A program made the translations under genes and the position numbers. Of a stretch of DNA of 53,933 bases, positions 36,206 through 44,579 are shown in pieces. The stretch is from positions 1 through 53,933 of the forward strand of contig JALFOF010000006.1 of NCBI GenBank assembly GCA_022773825.1. Direction: 5' to 3'. Under the pieces are notes generated by a model. The model saw only the letters and a list, made by a program, of their open reading frames with translations. It was not told where the DNA came from and searched no databases. The stretch's first letter is position 1. Each line of letters starts with the position of its first letter. Source of the stretch: Prevotella sp. (lineage in GTDB: Bacteria > Bacteroidota > Bacteroidia > Bacteroidales > Bacteroidaceae).

Positions 36206-38329
36206 ATGAAAAGAATCTTACTCATTGCCATCGCCATGGCGGTGGTGTTCTGCGCTAATTCGCAGACTTATGTGGAGCAACTCTCACGTGGTGTCGTGGC
36301 GTTACCGGCTGAAAAAGGCATCTTTGTCAGCTGGAGGCTGTTGTCCACCGATGCCCCCGGCACCACTTTCAATCTTCTGCGCGACGGTGAGGTCATTGCT
36401 TCCGCCCTTGAAACAGCCACCTGTTACACTGACGAGGCAGGCACAACAGCCAGCAGATACTCTGTGCAGACGCTGGTGGGAGGCTCAGTCAGCGAGACGA
36501 GCGATGAGGTGCAGCCATGGGATAAGCCTTATCTCTCAGTGCCCCTCATACGCCCCATGGAGCAAACGATGCCCGATGGCAGCACTTGCGCATACGTACC
36601 CAACGACTGTTCGGCTGCGGACGTGGACGGGGACGGTGAGTATGAGATAATACTGAAATGGGAACCCACCAACGCCCACGACAATTCGCACACCGGTTAC
36701 ACGGGGGAAGTGTATCTGGATTGCTACAAACCCGCCGGAATACTTATGTGGCGAGTGAGCCTTGGCAAGAATATCCGCGCCGGAGCGCATTACACTCAGT
36801 TCATGGTTTATGACCTTGACGGCGACGGAAAGGCAGAAATGGTGTGCAAGACGGCACCCGGCTCAAAGGATGGCAAGGGCGATTACGTGACGCTCGCTGC
36901 CACAGACGAAAGCATTAAGAACGCTGACAACGAGGCAGACTACCGTAATAGCGGCGGGCATATACTCGAAGGACCGGAGTATCTCACCGTGTTCAGCGGC
37001 AAGGACGGGCACGCTGTTCACACCATATATTACAACCCCAACCGCGCCTTCACCGTGGGCGGCGCGCCAACGTATGCCGAAGGCTGGGGCGACTTTTACG
37101 GAAACCGCAGCGAGCGCTACCTTGCCTGCGTGGCATTCCTCGGCGGTAAGAACCAGAACCCGTCGGCTGTGATGTGCCGGGGCTACTATACTCGCTCCTA
37201 CCTGTGGGCTGTTGACTTCGACGGGAAGTCTCTCAGCACACGCTGGCTGCACGCAAGCACGTCGCCACAGGAATGGGCTGTCACCGACGGCGATGGCAAA
37301 CAGATTGCCGGCGCTACGGGATTGAAAGCCACTGCCTACGGGCAAGGGGCGCATAGCATTGCCGTCGGCGATGTGGACGGTGACGGGTGCGACGAGATAA
37401 CCTACGGTTCCGCCGCCATAGACAATGACGGTTCGCTGCTTTACAGCACGGGCTTGGGGCATGGTGACGCACAACACCTTGCCGACCTTGACCCCGACCG
37501 CCCGGGATTGGAGTACTTCATGGTGCACGAGGCCAAGCCTTACGGCTACGAACTGCGCGACGCCCGCACCGGCGAGAGGCTGGCATACGGCACGGGCAGG
37601 GAAGATACGGGACGCGGAATGGCGGCGGATATTGACGCGAACCACCGCGGAAGCGAGTTCTGGTGCTCTGACTCCAGGACGGTATATGCCATTGACGGCA
37701 GTGTGATAACGGAGACGGAAGGGTGGACTCCGCAGAACTTCCGCATCTATTGGGATGGCGATTTGCAGGAGGAACTCATAGGAAACGGTGGCAGGGGCAT
37801 GAAGCCCGGTAGCCCCATGCAGCCCTCCATGCGCCAGAACAGTCAGCGCGGTCAGCGTGGACAGGGCATGCAGCGTGGCGAAAGAGGGCAGCGTGCCCAG
37901 CGCGGGCAAGGCGAATGGCGCAGGCAGGGCGGGCAGAACATGATGCCAGACTCGCTCCGTATGCGTATGATGCAAAGGCAGATGCCGCGTCAGAGTTATT
38001 ACATAGCGAAGTGGAACGGCAGCGGCGTGGACCACGTGGCTGTCAGCGGAAAGGACCTTAGCGACTGGGGCAACTCGGCATCGTGCAACGGTACGAAGGC
38101 TACGCCGTGCCTGCAGGCAGACCTTTTCGGCGATTGGAGGGAGGAACTGGTGCTCTATGACGCCGGGGACTGTTCGCACCTGAACATCTTCACCACCAAC
38201 ATACCCACCAGCTACCGCGTGCCAACGCTGATGCACGACCATGTTTACCGTATGGGCGTGGTGTGGCAGAACGTTTCTTACAACCAGCCGCCGCACCTTG
38301 GCTATTACCTTCCCGACCTCTTCCGGTAG
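36206..38329 (+). CDS. Secreted rhamnogalacturonan lyase, PL11 family
   Basis: A 707-residue exported polysaccharide lyase that cleaves the rhamnose-galacturonate backbone of rhamnogalacturonan I by beta-elimination. Signal peptide KRILLIAIAMAVVFCANSQ, then the PL11 start EQLSRGVVALPAEKGIFVSW and calcium-binding propeller repeats (DVDGDGEYEIILKWEP, YDLDGDGKAEMVCKTAPGS, VGDVDGDGCDEITYG). The C-terminal LFGDWREELVLYDAGD is also conserved. Odd: between WDGDLQEELIGNG and YYIAKWNG an extra segment of about 60 residues (roughly 530-592) is made of Gly/Gln/Arg/Met repeats. The ATG at 36206 precedes the signal peptide; the frame is open upstream. Confidence 0.92.
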   Translation: MKRILLIAIAMAVVFCANSQTYVEQLSRGVVALPAEKGIFVSWRLLSTDAPGTTFNLLRDGEVIASALETATCYTDEAGTTASRYSVQTLVGGSVSETSDEVQPWDKPYLSVPLIRPMEQTMPDGSTCAYVPNDCSAADVDGDGEYEIILKWEPTNAHDNSHTGYTGEVYLDCYKPAGILMWRVSLGKNIRAGAHYTQFMVYDLDGDGKAEMVCKTAPGSKDGKGDYVTLAATDESIKNADNEADYRNSGGHILEGPEYLTVFSGKDGHAVHTIYYNPNRAFTVGGAPTYAEGWGDFYGNRSERYLACVAFLGGKNQNPSAVMCRGYYTRSYLWAVDFDGKSLSTRWLHASTSPQEWAVTDGDGKQIAGATGLKATAYGQGAHSIAVGDVDGDGCDEITYGSAAIDNDGSLLYSTGLGHGDAQHLADLDPDRPGLEYFMVHEAKPYGYELRDARTGERLAYGTGREDTGRGMAADIDANHRGSEFWCSDSRTVYAIDGSVITETEGWTPQNFRIYWDGDLQEELIGNGGRGMKPGSPMQPSMRQNSQRGQRGQGMQRGERGQRAQRGQGEWRRQGGQNMMPDSLRMRMMQRQMPRQSYYIAKWNGSGVDHVAVSGKDLSDWGNSASCNGTKATPCLQADLFGDWREELVLYDAGDCSHLNIFTTNIPTSYRVPTLMHDHVYRMGVVWQNVSYNQPPHLGYYLPDLFR

Positions 38330-38360
38330 CCGTGTTGCGGTGCTCGCAATGTCTTAGCGT

Positions 38361-38448
38361 TGTAAACGCATAGATATTGCGATGTAAAAGCATAGAGATT
38401 ACGAAATAAAGGCATAGCGATTACATTGCAATCACTATGCCTTTACTT
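38361..38448. repeat. Family A repeat array A6, between convergent genes
   Basis: Four 22-bp units, three forward and one inverted. Unit 3 has AAAGGCATAG and the inverted unit 4 CTATGCCTTT, a G variant matched by C in its partner. It starts 31 bases after the PL11 stop. Confidence 0.9.
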
Positions 38449-38488
38449 TTGTAGTGGTATGTGCCGCCGCGGTGAGCGGTGCACACCG

Positions 38489-38818
38489 CTATTGCAGGTT
38501 ATCCATCACCGGCGCATAGTTGGCAATCTGTTTCAGTGTGGGGCAGGTCATCTTCGCGCTACATTCGGCGCAGGTGGCGTAGCCCTTGGACATGGCGCAC
38601 TTGCGTATTTCGCAGAGATTGGTGCAGAAATAGGTCTTCACGCCGTCGGCGCGGCAGCCCATGCAGTTGATGGTTTCGGCGGTGATGAGCGGTTCGTTGT
38701 TTAGTTCGCGCCAGAGTTTCGCGGTCTTTTCGCGCAGAGTGTCATCGTCATTGATGGTGGCGATGCGTGCGTCACACTTCTCACAGTCCAGTCCGCAGCA
38801 TCCGATAAGTTGTCTCAT
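38489..38818 (-). CDS. DUF3795 cysteine-rich protein
   Basis: A 109-residue cytoplasmic protein of the DUF3795 family. It starts GCCGLDCEKCDARIAT and has eleven cysteines in pairs (CMGC, CTNLCEIRKC, CAEC), which suggests a metal site, zinc or iron-sulfur. Function unknown. It follows xthA, separated by a strong terminator, so it is likely transcribed separately. Confidence 0.85.
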   Translation of the reverse strand: MRQLIGCCGLDCEKCDARIATINDDDTLREKTAKLWRELNNEPLITAETINCMGCRADGVKTYFCTNLCEIRKCAMSKGYATCAECSAKMTCPTLKQIANYAPVMDNLQ

Positions 38819-38847
38819 AATAGGTTGTCTTATAGGTTAGTATATGC

Positions 38848-38897
38848 AAACACGCCCCATAGCAACCGTTGACACGGTTGCTATGGGGCGTGTTTTT
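38848..38897 (-). terminator. Terminator of xthA
   Basis: A perfect 21-bp stem (38848-38868 with 38875-38895) with a 6-base loop; on the minus strand the stem ends in T residues. It lies 7 bases beyond the xthA stop. Confidence 0.9.
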
Positions 38898-38904
38898 GTC
38901 GTTT

Positions 38905-39693
38905 CTAAAGTGTTATTTCTAAGCCTACGGGGCAGTGGTCGGACCCGAACACCTCGTTGTGTATGGTCGCTGCCGTCACGTTAGGCATTATGCGGTCAGA
39001 CACTACGAAATAGTCTATGCGCCACCCTGCGTTCTTTTCGCGTGCCTTGAAGCGGTAAGACCACCATGAATACTTTATCTCGTCAGGGTGAAGGGTGCGG
39101 AAGGTGTCTTTGAAACCGCTGCCCAGCAGCCGCGAGAACTTCTCGCGCTCCTCGTCGGTGAAGCCTGCATTGCGGCGGTTTGTCTTGGGATTCTTGAGGT
39201 CTATCTCCTCGTGCGCCACGTTAAGGTCACCACAGAATATCACGGGTTTGCGCCTGTCAAGGGCTGCCACGTATGCCAGGAAGTCGTCTTCCCACTGCAT
39301 ACGGTAGTCGAGGCGTTTCAGTCCGTCTTGTGAGTTGGGCACGTAAACGGTAAGAACGTAGTAGTTTGGGTACTCGAGCGTTACCACCCTGCCTTCGTGG
39401 TTGTGGGTGTTCTCGCTGTCATACGTTATCTCCCCGTCATCGTCGACGATGCCCATGCCGTAAAAGGCGTTGAGGGGCTTGTGCTTTGTGTATATGGCGG
39501 TGCCGGAATAGCCTTTCTTCTCGGCGTAATCCCAATAGGATTCGTAGCCGGGGAAGATGAGGTCGAGTTGCCCTGCCTGCATCTTCGTCTCTTGGAGGCA
39601 GAAGAAGTCGGCGTCAATTTGTGTGAAGAAGTCGGCAAAGCCCTTGCCGGCACAGGCGCGGAGGCCGTTGACGTTCCATGAAATAAGGCGCAT
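38905..39693 (-). CDS. xth: Exodeoxyribonuclease III
   Basis: A 262-residue AP endonuclease/3'-5' exonuclease of base excision repair. Motifs in order: SWNVNGLRAC (N-terminal Asn), FCLQETKMQAGQ (metal-binding Glu), VYVPNSQDG, IFCGDLNVAHEEIDL (catalytic Asp/Asn), WRIDYFVVSD and the terminal FGSDHCPVGLEI (catalytic His). Length is normal. The upstream gap is filled by repeat array C1 to the start codon. Confidence 0.95.
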   Translation of the reverse strand: MRLISWNVNGLRACAGKGFADFFTQIDADFFCLQETKMQAGQLDLIFPGYESYWDYAEKKGYSGTAIYTKHKPLNAFYGMGIVDDDGEITYDSENTHNHEGRVVTLEYPNYYVLTVYVPNSQDGLKRLDYRMQWEDDFLAYVAALDRRKPVIFCGDLNVAHEEIDLKNPKTNRRNAGFTDEEREKFSRLLGSGFKDTFRTLHPDEIKYSWWSYRFKAREKNAGWRIDYFVVSDRIMPNVTAATIHNEVFGSDHCPVGLEITL

Positions 39694-39696
39694 ATC

Positions 39697-39826
39697 TGAG
39701 GTTGGAGGTTTGGGGGTATGAGGTTGGAGGTTTGGGGTTATGAGGTTGGAGGTTAAGGGGTTGGAGGTTTGGGGTCGTGGGTTATGAGGTTATAACCTAC
39801 GTTCTGTCCCTGTAACCTGTGGGTTG
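39697..39826 (-). repeat. Family C array C1 between the SPOR gene and xthA
   Basis: About six copies of a GAGGTTGGAGGTTTGGGG-type unit (plus-strand reading), with a short complementary arm (TATAACCTACG, TGTAACCTGTGGG) near the SPOR stop. In the transcript the long A/C-rich arm leads straight into the xthA ATG. Confidence 0.85.
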
Positions 39827-40447
39827 TCAGTACTGCACGGAGATGGTTCCCTTTACTATGCAGGCTTGTTTGTAGCCCAATTTCTTTACCATGGCAAGCA
39901 TACGCTGGGCTTCTTCCAGCGTCTTATAGTTGCCCATGCGGCATTTCCACGATGGTGAATAGAAGTGTACGTATATGGGTTCGGTGGGGAAGTTGGATTT
40001 CATCACCATGCCGGCGCTCTCCGCTTTCTGCCTGTCTGCACGCGAATTGCCGCCTGAGAACACTTGTATGCGGTAGCCTTGCGTCTTGTAACTGTTGCGC
40101 ATCACCTTCTTACGGGTGTCTATTACGGTCTCTTCCGTGGTGGTGGAAGGGGTGGTTGACGACGTTCCCTCGTGTGTGTGGCTTTCTGAGGACGCGCTGT
40201 CGTGCTTCCCGTCTTCGTGGTGCTGCTGCGTAGCGGAGGACTGACGGGTGTGTCCCGCACCCTCCTTGGCGGTGCTGCCGCTATGGTCTTGCCCGGTGCC
40301 GTTGACCAGATTGTCTATCTCCGGCGACTGTGTCACGCTGACAGAGCCTTTGCCCGGTTCGTCCTTGCGCAGGGAATCGAGGAAGGTTTGTGACTGTGCC
40401 GTGAGCGAGCAGAGTGTTATGATAATAGAAAATAATAGGCGGTTCAT
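39827..40447 (-). CDS. SPOR domain-containing exported protein
   Basis: A 206-residue protein with a signal peptide (LLFSIIITLCSLTAQSQ), a low-complexity Ser/Thr/His/Gly linker (about 30-110) and a C-terminal SPOR domain (YRIQVFSGGNSRADRQKAES to LGYKQACIVKGTISVQY). SPOR domains bind denuded peptidoglycan glycan strands, usually at division sites. It follows tpiA in the same direction. I recall the same order, tpiA then a SPOR protein, in Bacteroides. Confidence 0.88.
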   Translation of the reverse strand: MNRLLFSIIITLCSLTAQSQTFLDSLRKDEPGKGSVSVTQSPEIDNLVNGTGQDHSGSTAKEGAGHTRQSSATQQHHEDGKHDSASSESHTHEGTSSTTPSTTTEETVIDTRKKVMRNSYKTQGYRIQVFSGGNSRADRQKAESAGMVMKSNFPTEPIYVHFYSPSWKCRMGNYKTLEEAQRMLAMVKKLGYKQACIVKGTISVQY

Positions 40448-40479
40448 GGCGAAAAATAAGAATATGCAACCACGGTGTA

Positions 40480-40530
40480 AAGCCTATGGCGTGAAGACCC
40501 GCGGCGTTCGCGGGCCTTCATGCCTGGCTT
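40480..40530 (-). other. Long imperfect hairpin after tpiA
   Basis: AAGCC...GGCGTGAAGACCCGCG (40480-40503) folds onto CGCGGGCCTTCATGCC...GGCTT (40509-40530). It lies between the tpiA stop and the SPOR gene but lacks a T run, so it may stabilise or process the transcript, not end it. Confidence 0.6.
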
Positions 40531-40553
40531 TGTGTCGTTGGAGTAAGACAATC

Positions 40554-42656
40554 TTAGTTCCAAGCGTCTATGATACCCTTGAAATCAGCAGCCTTCAGTG
40601 ACGCACCACCGATGAGACCGCCGTCAATGTCAGGCTTTGCGAACAGCTCAGGAGCGTTGCTTGCCTTGCAAGAGCCACCGTAAAGGATTGTGGTCTCGTC
40701 GGCAACAGCCTGTCCATAGACCTCAGCCACGGCTGAACGGATATATGCGTGGATTTCTTCTGCCTGCTCTGCTGTTGCGGTCTTGCCTGTTCCGATGGCC
40801 CAGATGGGCTCGTAAGCGATGACAATGTTCTTCCATTCTTCGGCGGTGAGGTTGAAGACGCTGCCTGCGAGCTCTGCCTTTACCACCTCGTTCTGCTTGT
40901 TTGCCTCGCGCTCTGCGAGTGTTTCGCCGATGCAGAAGATGACCTTGAGGCCGTTTGCCAATGCGAGCTGCACCTTCTCCTTCAGTATTTCCGGTGTCTC
41001 GTTGTAGTATTCGCGGCGCTCTGAGTGGCCGAGTATCACGTAGTCCGCACCTGTTGATTTAACCATCTCAGCAGAAACCTCGCCGGTGAACGCACCGCTT
41101 GCCTTGTCAGCGCAGTTCTCCGCGCCAAGCTCTATGGCGCTTCCCTTCACGATTTCGGCAACGCTTGCGAGGTGAATGAATGGAGTACAGATGATAACAC
41201 CGCAGTTAGGGTTCTTCACTACCTCCGTTAATTCCTTGGCAAGTGCCACACCTTCTTGCAGGTTCTTGTTCATCTTCCAGTTTCCTGCTACAATTTTCTT
41301 TCTCATTTTTGGTTTGATTTTTAAGAGTTTGAATAATTTATCAGAGTGTTTTGTCTCTTTGTTCTTAATCCATTTGCTCCACATCCACAGGCGGTCTGCC
41401 ATGACGAGGAGTGCCAATGGCAGCACGAACCACAGCAGTATGTATGCCGTTTTCTCCGTTGTCTCGTCTTCCTGCGGTAGTATTTCCGACCGTTCCGTCA
41501 GCTTACCGCCCTTTATCAGCTGCTCCGTGGGCAGGTTGTTGTGGCTCCATTTGCCAACAATCACGCCGCCTTTCAGCAGCACTAACCCGGGATTGCTGCG
41601 GATAATGGTCTTCAGTGTCGTCTCGTCCACGTTGCAGAACGGGTATTCCGCCCCCGTCATGTCTGTCCAATGGTCTATGGCTTTCTTACCGCTGGCGGTC
41701 AGACAGTAGAACTTATAGCCGTAGTCGCAGGCATATTCGTATATCTGGTCTATGTTGCCGAACATGGAGTCGTCGGCGTTCTCAAGGTGAGGCGATATTA
41801 ACAGGAACGTGTAACCGGGGTCTGCGAGCACCGTTTCCGTTATGTCCTCTGAGTAATCGCCGTCCTCTTCCTCCTCATTGTGTTGCGGAAGAAGCATCAA
41901 CGCGAAGTCGTGTATGGGGGGAATGTAACCCTGTTTCAGCACTTTCGTCTTCGAATCGATGAATGTCCACGTAGAGTCGGGGTAGTTATCCAGCCCGAAT
42001 TCCTTCCTTATACCGTCCTTCTCCATTATGAAGGTGGTCTCAAACTCCGGTTGTTCCGCATCCTCTGGCACCTCCATTCCCTTAGCGATGTCAGCGCCAA
42101 TGTGGTAGGGTCGGAAGTCAAACAGTGGCAGGTAGTACAGGCTGTACGCCGCTATTACGAGGATGAACACCACCGAATAGTGATAAACTATCCACTGATT
42201 GCTGCGGCTTACCATCCTTGGCATCCGCATAGGACGCCATGCCAGTAGCGCGGTAACGGCGAGAAGCACGATGTTTTTCAGTAAAGTCTCGCCGTTGGTC
42301 AGCTTTATCGCGTCGCCGAAGCAGCCGCAATCGCTCACGGGGTCTGCCACATACAGCCACACTGTGATAGCGGTCATTATGCCGACGAACAGCAGTGCCA
42401 GCTTCGTTACTAACCTACGCCTTATGGCGAACAGTAGCATTATGCCCAGAACGAACTCTGTTCCCGACAGCAGCACTGAGGCACCGAGCGTCATTATGTC
42501 TGGCATTACGCCCTCCAAGCCCATTGCTGCCGCATAGTCCGCTATCTTGTACTGCGTCCCTATGGGGTCAACAGCCTTCACGAAGCCCGACAGTATGAAC
42601 GTTATGCCGGCGAGAAAGCGGAACAGGTTGGTTATTATGGTGAGGCACAGCTTCAT
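40554..42656 (-). CDS. tpiA: In-frame fusion: DoxX-type membrane protein (BT_3928 family) with triose-phosphate isomerase
   Basis: One open frame of 700 codons holds two normally separate genes. Residues 1-450: five N-terminal helices with the DoxX/MauE motif [10 protein letters not shown], a periplasmic thioredoxin-like domain without CxxC, and a last helix ([20 protein letters not shown]). Residues 451-700: complete TpiA, the glycolytic isomerase of dihydroxyacetone phosphate and glyceraldehyde 3-phosphate ([37 protein letters not shown]). The TpiA ATG at 41306 is intact, so separate initiation is possible. The junction is A/T-rich like an untranslated spacer, with a TGATAA in another frame 31 bases ahead. 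Topology would put TpiA in the cytoplasm. It overlaps DUF1599 by ATGA. Confidence 0.85.
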   Translation of the reverse strand: MKLCLTIITNLFRFLAGITFILSGFVKAVDPIGTQYKIADYAAAMGLEGVMPDIMTLGASVLLSGTEFVLGIMLLFAIRRRLVTKLALLFVGIMTAITVWLYVADPVSDCGCFGDAIKLTNGETLLKNIVLLAVTALLAWRPMRMPRMVSRSNQWIVYHYSVVFILVIAAYSLYYLPLFDFRPYHIGADIAKGMEVPEDAEQPEFETTFIMEKDGIRKEFGLDNYPDSTWTFIDSKTKVLKQGYIPPIHDFALMLLPQHNEEEEDGDYSEDITETVLADPGYTFLLISPHLENADDSMFGNIDQIYEYACDYGYKFYCLTASGKKAIDHWTDMTGAEYPFCNVDETTLKTIIRSNPGLVLLKGGVIVGKWSHNNLPTEQLIKGGKLTERSEILPQEDETTEKTAYILLWFVLPLALLVMADRLWMWSKWIKNKETKHSDKLFKLLKIKPKMRKKIVAGNWKMNKNLQEGVALAKELTEVVKNPNCGVIICTPFIHLASVAEIVKGSAIELGAENCADKASGAFTGEVSAEMVKSTGADYVILGHSERREYYNETPEILKEKVQLALANGLKVIFCIGETLAEREANKQNEVVKAELAGSVFNLTAEEWKNIVIAYEPIWAIGTGKTATAEQAEEIHAYIRSAVAEVYGQAVADETTILYGGSCKASNAPELFAKPDIDGGLIGGASLKAADFKGIIDAWN

Positions 42657-43195
42657 TTACTCAGCTTAATGACACCGAAAGTGGCATAGTTTATGATGTC
42701 CATGTAGTTGGCGTCAATGCCCTCGCTGACGGTCGTGGCACCGTCTTTGTCCTCTATTTCCTTAATTCTCTCAATCTTAGTGAGTATCAAGTCCGTGTAG
42801 GAACTTACCCTCATGTCGCGCCATGCCTCTCCGTAGTCGTGGTTTTTCTTTACCATCAGCTCCACGCACAGTGCCGCGTGGTGGTCGTATAGCGCCATTG
42901 CCTCGTCGTTGGTCATGTCCACTTTGTCGGCATACCCTTTCTCAAGCTGTATCAATCCCACGATGCCGTAGTTGATAAGGGCCATAAACTCAGGCAGTAT
43001 GCCTTCGCCCACGAGCGACTCCCCCGTCACCTCCAGGGTGCGGATACGCTTCGCTTTGATGAACAGTTGGTCCGTAAGCGACGACGGTCGCAGCATCCTC
43101 CAAGAGGGTTTGTAGTCATATAGCTTCTTGGAAAATATGTCGCGGCACAGTGCCAGGGCGCGTTTGAACTCCTCGTTTGTATCAGGTGTTGACAT
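42653..43195 (-). CDS. DUF1599 protein (nucleotide modification-associated domain)
   Basis: A 180-residue cytoplasmic protein built of two similar halves, each with a DY-x-(P/E)-x-WR motif: [20 protein letters not shown] and [20 protein letters not shown]. These are followed by [10 protein letters not shown] and [11 protein letters not shown], the DUF1599 pattern. Function unknown; the domain has been linked to modified-nucleotide systems. The ATG at 43195 is preferred to a GTG at 43216. A minus-strand -7 box TAATTTTG (43247-43240) lies upstream, back to back with the queD promoter. First gene of the DUF1599-DoxX-tpiA run. Confidence 0.87.
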   Translation of the reverse strand: MSTPDTNEEFKRALALCRDIFSKKLYDYKPSWRMLRPSSLTDQLFIKAKRIRTLEVTGESLVGEGILPEFMALINYGIVGLIQLEKGYADKVDMTNDEAMALYDHHAALCVELMVKKNHDYGEAWRDMRVSSYTDLILTKIERIKEIEDKDGATTVSEGIDANYMDIINYATFGVIKLSK

Positions 43196-43287
43196 AGACA
43201 AAACTGCTTGTTTCACATATATTTATTCTATATTGAGTGCAAAATTACTAAATTTCTGCCATATAACGATGCTTTTGCCCGTAATTC

Positions 43288-43319
43288 TTTTGCTATTAGC
43301 GAAAAAATGGGTAACTTTG
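43288..43319 (+). promoter_or_regulatory. Promoter of queD-queE-folE
   Basis: TTTG (43288-43291), 20 bp, TAACTTTG (43312-43319). The transcript would start near 43327 and carry repeat B3 as its 5' leader. I looked for a preQ1 riboswitch in this leader and found none. Confidence 0.75.
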
Positions 43320-43334
43320 CAGGCGGAAAAGGAA

Positions 43335-43438
43335 GTTTGGTTGTTTTGTCGTTTAGTTGTTTGGTGGTTTAGTTAAGTGTAAAAGACACCTCAATACCAG
43401 CAACTAAACGACCAAACAACTAAACGACCAAACAACAA
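43335..43438 (+). repeat. Family B inverted array B3 in the queD leader
   Basis: G/T-rich arm (TTTGGTTGTTTTGTCGTTTAG) at 43336-43375, centre TTAAGTGTAAAAGACACCTC, A/C-rich arm (CAACTAAACGACCAAACAAC) at 43400-43438. It would fold into a long hairpin within the mRNA leader. Array B4 has almost the same centre. Confidence 0.88.
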
Positions 43439-43483
43439 AGACTATTTAGGTAGAAGAAAACCCTAATTAAAAAACTTTCAAGA

Positions 43484-43819
43484 ATGTATTACATTACGAA
43501 GACAATGGAGATAGCTGGCTGCCATAAGTTGCAGCTATCCTATGAGAGTAAGTGCGAGCAGCTCCACGGTCACAACTGGATTGTGACCATTTATTGCAAG
43601 GCTAAGGAGCTGAACGCCGATGGAATGGTGATAGACTTCACCAAGGTGAAGGAGCAGATACATGGTTATCTCGATCATGGTAACTTCAACGAGCTGCTGC
43701 CTTTCAATCCCACTGCCGAGAATATAGCACGCTGGATATGCGAGCAGATAGACAACTGCTACCGTGTGGAGGTACAGGAGAGTGTGGGAAACACGGCTGC
43801 TTACGAGAAAGACTGTTAG
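43484..43819 (+). CDS. queD: 6-carboxytetrahydropterin synthase QueD
   Basis: A 111-residue enzyme converting 7,8-dihydroneopterin triphosphate to 6-carboxytetrahydropterin, second step of 7-deazaguanine (preQ0/queuosine) synthesis. It has the zinc-binding histidines of the PTPS fold (His14 in AGCHKL and the pair in EQLHGHNW), the catalytic Cys (ESKCEQLHGH) and the acidic VIDFTKVKEQI and DHGNFNE segments. It begins MYYITKTMEIAG. It leads an operon with queE and folE. Confidence 0.93.
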   Translation: MYYITKTMEIAGCHKLQLSYESKCEQLHGHNWIVTIYCKAKELNADGMVIDFTKVKEQIHGYLDHGNFNELLPFNPTAENIARWICEQIDNCYRVEVQESVGNTAAYEKDC

Positions 43820-44010
43820 TTAGTCTTTTAGTTGTTTGGTCTTTTAGTTGTTTAGTCTTTTAGTTGTTTAGTCTTTTAGTTGTTTTAGTCTTTTAGTGGT
43901 TAGGTTAAGTGTAACAGACTCCTCAATCCTAACAACAAAACCACTAAACGACAAAACCACTAAACCACCAAACCACTAAACGACCAACCAACTAAACCAC
44001 CAAACCACTA
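43820..44010 (+). repeat. Family B inverted array B4 filling the queD-queE gap
   Basis: The entire gap from the queD stop to 2 bases before the queE ATG. G/T-rich arm of repeated TCTTTTAGTTGTTTAG (43825-43900), centre TTAAGTGTAACAGACTCCTC, then A/C-rich arm of ACCACTAAACGAC-type units (43928-44010). The arms could pair over roughly 75 bp. Confidence 0.92.
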
Positions 44011-44012
44011 CA

Positions 44013-44579
44013 ATGAAAATCAACGAGATATTCTATTCCCTCCAAGGCGAGGGGCATTTCACCGGCACCCCCGCCGTTTTCGTCAGGTTCAGTGGCTGCA
44101 ACCAGCACTGTTCCTTTTGCGATACGCGGCACGAAAGCTACGAGGAGATGACAGAAGAGGCTATCCTCCGTAGCGTACAGTGCCACCCCGCGCGCCATGT
44201 CGTCATAACCGGTGGCGAGCCAGCGCTTTCGCTTACCTCCTCGCTCACCCAGTTGCTTCATCGTGAAGGCTACTTCATACAGATGGAAACCAACGGCTCT
44301 GTAAGGCTGAAGGAAGGCGTGGAGGTGGACTGGATTACCTGTTCACCCAAGCAACTACCCGTTGTTCTCAGCAGGATAGACGAGCTGAAAGTGCTCTATA
44401 TGCACCAGGATATGAGCCAGTACGACCGCTATACCGCTAGCCAGTACCGCCTCCAGCCCCTCGACAGCGGCGATGCCGAGGAGAATAAGAAGAACCTCGC
44501 CGACACCATAAACTATATATTGCAAAACCCGAAATGGAAATTGTCACTGCAAACCCACAAAATACTCAACCTCAAGTAG
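44013..44579 (+). CDS. queE: 7-carboxy-7-deazaguanine synthase QueE (radical SAM)
   Basis: A 188-residue radical S-adenosylmethionine enzyme that contracts 6-carboxytetrahydropterin to 7-carboxy-7-deazaguanine. The N-terminus INEIFYSLQGEGHFTGTPAV is diagnostic. The iron-sulfur motif C-x3-C-x2-C appears as SGCNQHCSFCDTRH, followed by ITGGEPAL and LKVLYMHQD. Its 3' end overlaps folE by 46 bases in another frame. Confidence 0.94.
   Translation: MKINEIFYSLQGEGHFTGTPAVFVRFSGCNQHCSFCDTRHESYEEMTEEAILRSVQCHPARHVVITGGEPALSLTSSLTQLLHREGYFIQMETNGSVRLKEGVEVDWITCSPKQLPVVLSRIDELKVLYMHQDMSQYDRYTASQYRLQPLDSGDAEENKKNLADTINYILQNPKWKLSLQTHKILNLK

Noticed and set aside
36206..38329. T9SS cargo signal on the PL11 lyase or GH140 enzyme
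   Set aside because: Both C-termini lack the conserved 70-80 residue type IX sorting domain; they look like ordinary Sec-exported proteins.
43320..43483. preQ1 riboswitch in the queD leader
   Set aside because: The leader consists of the family B hairpin; I find no preQ1 class I or II pattern.
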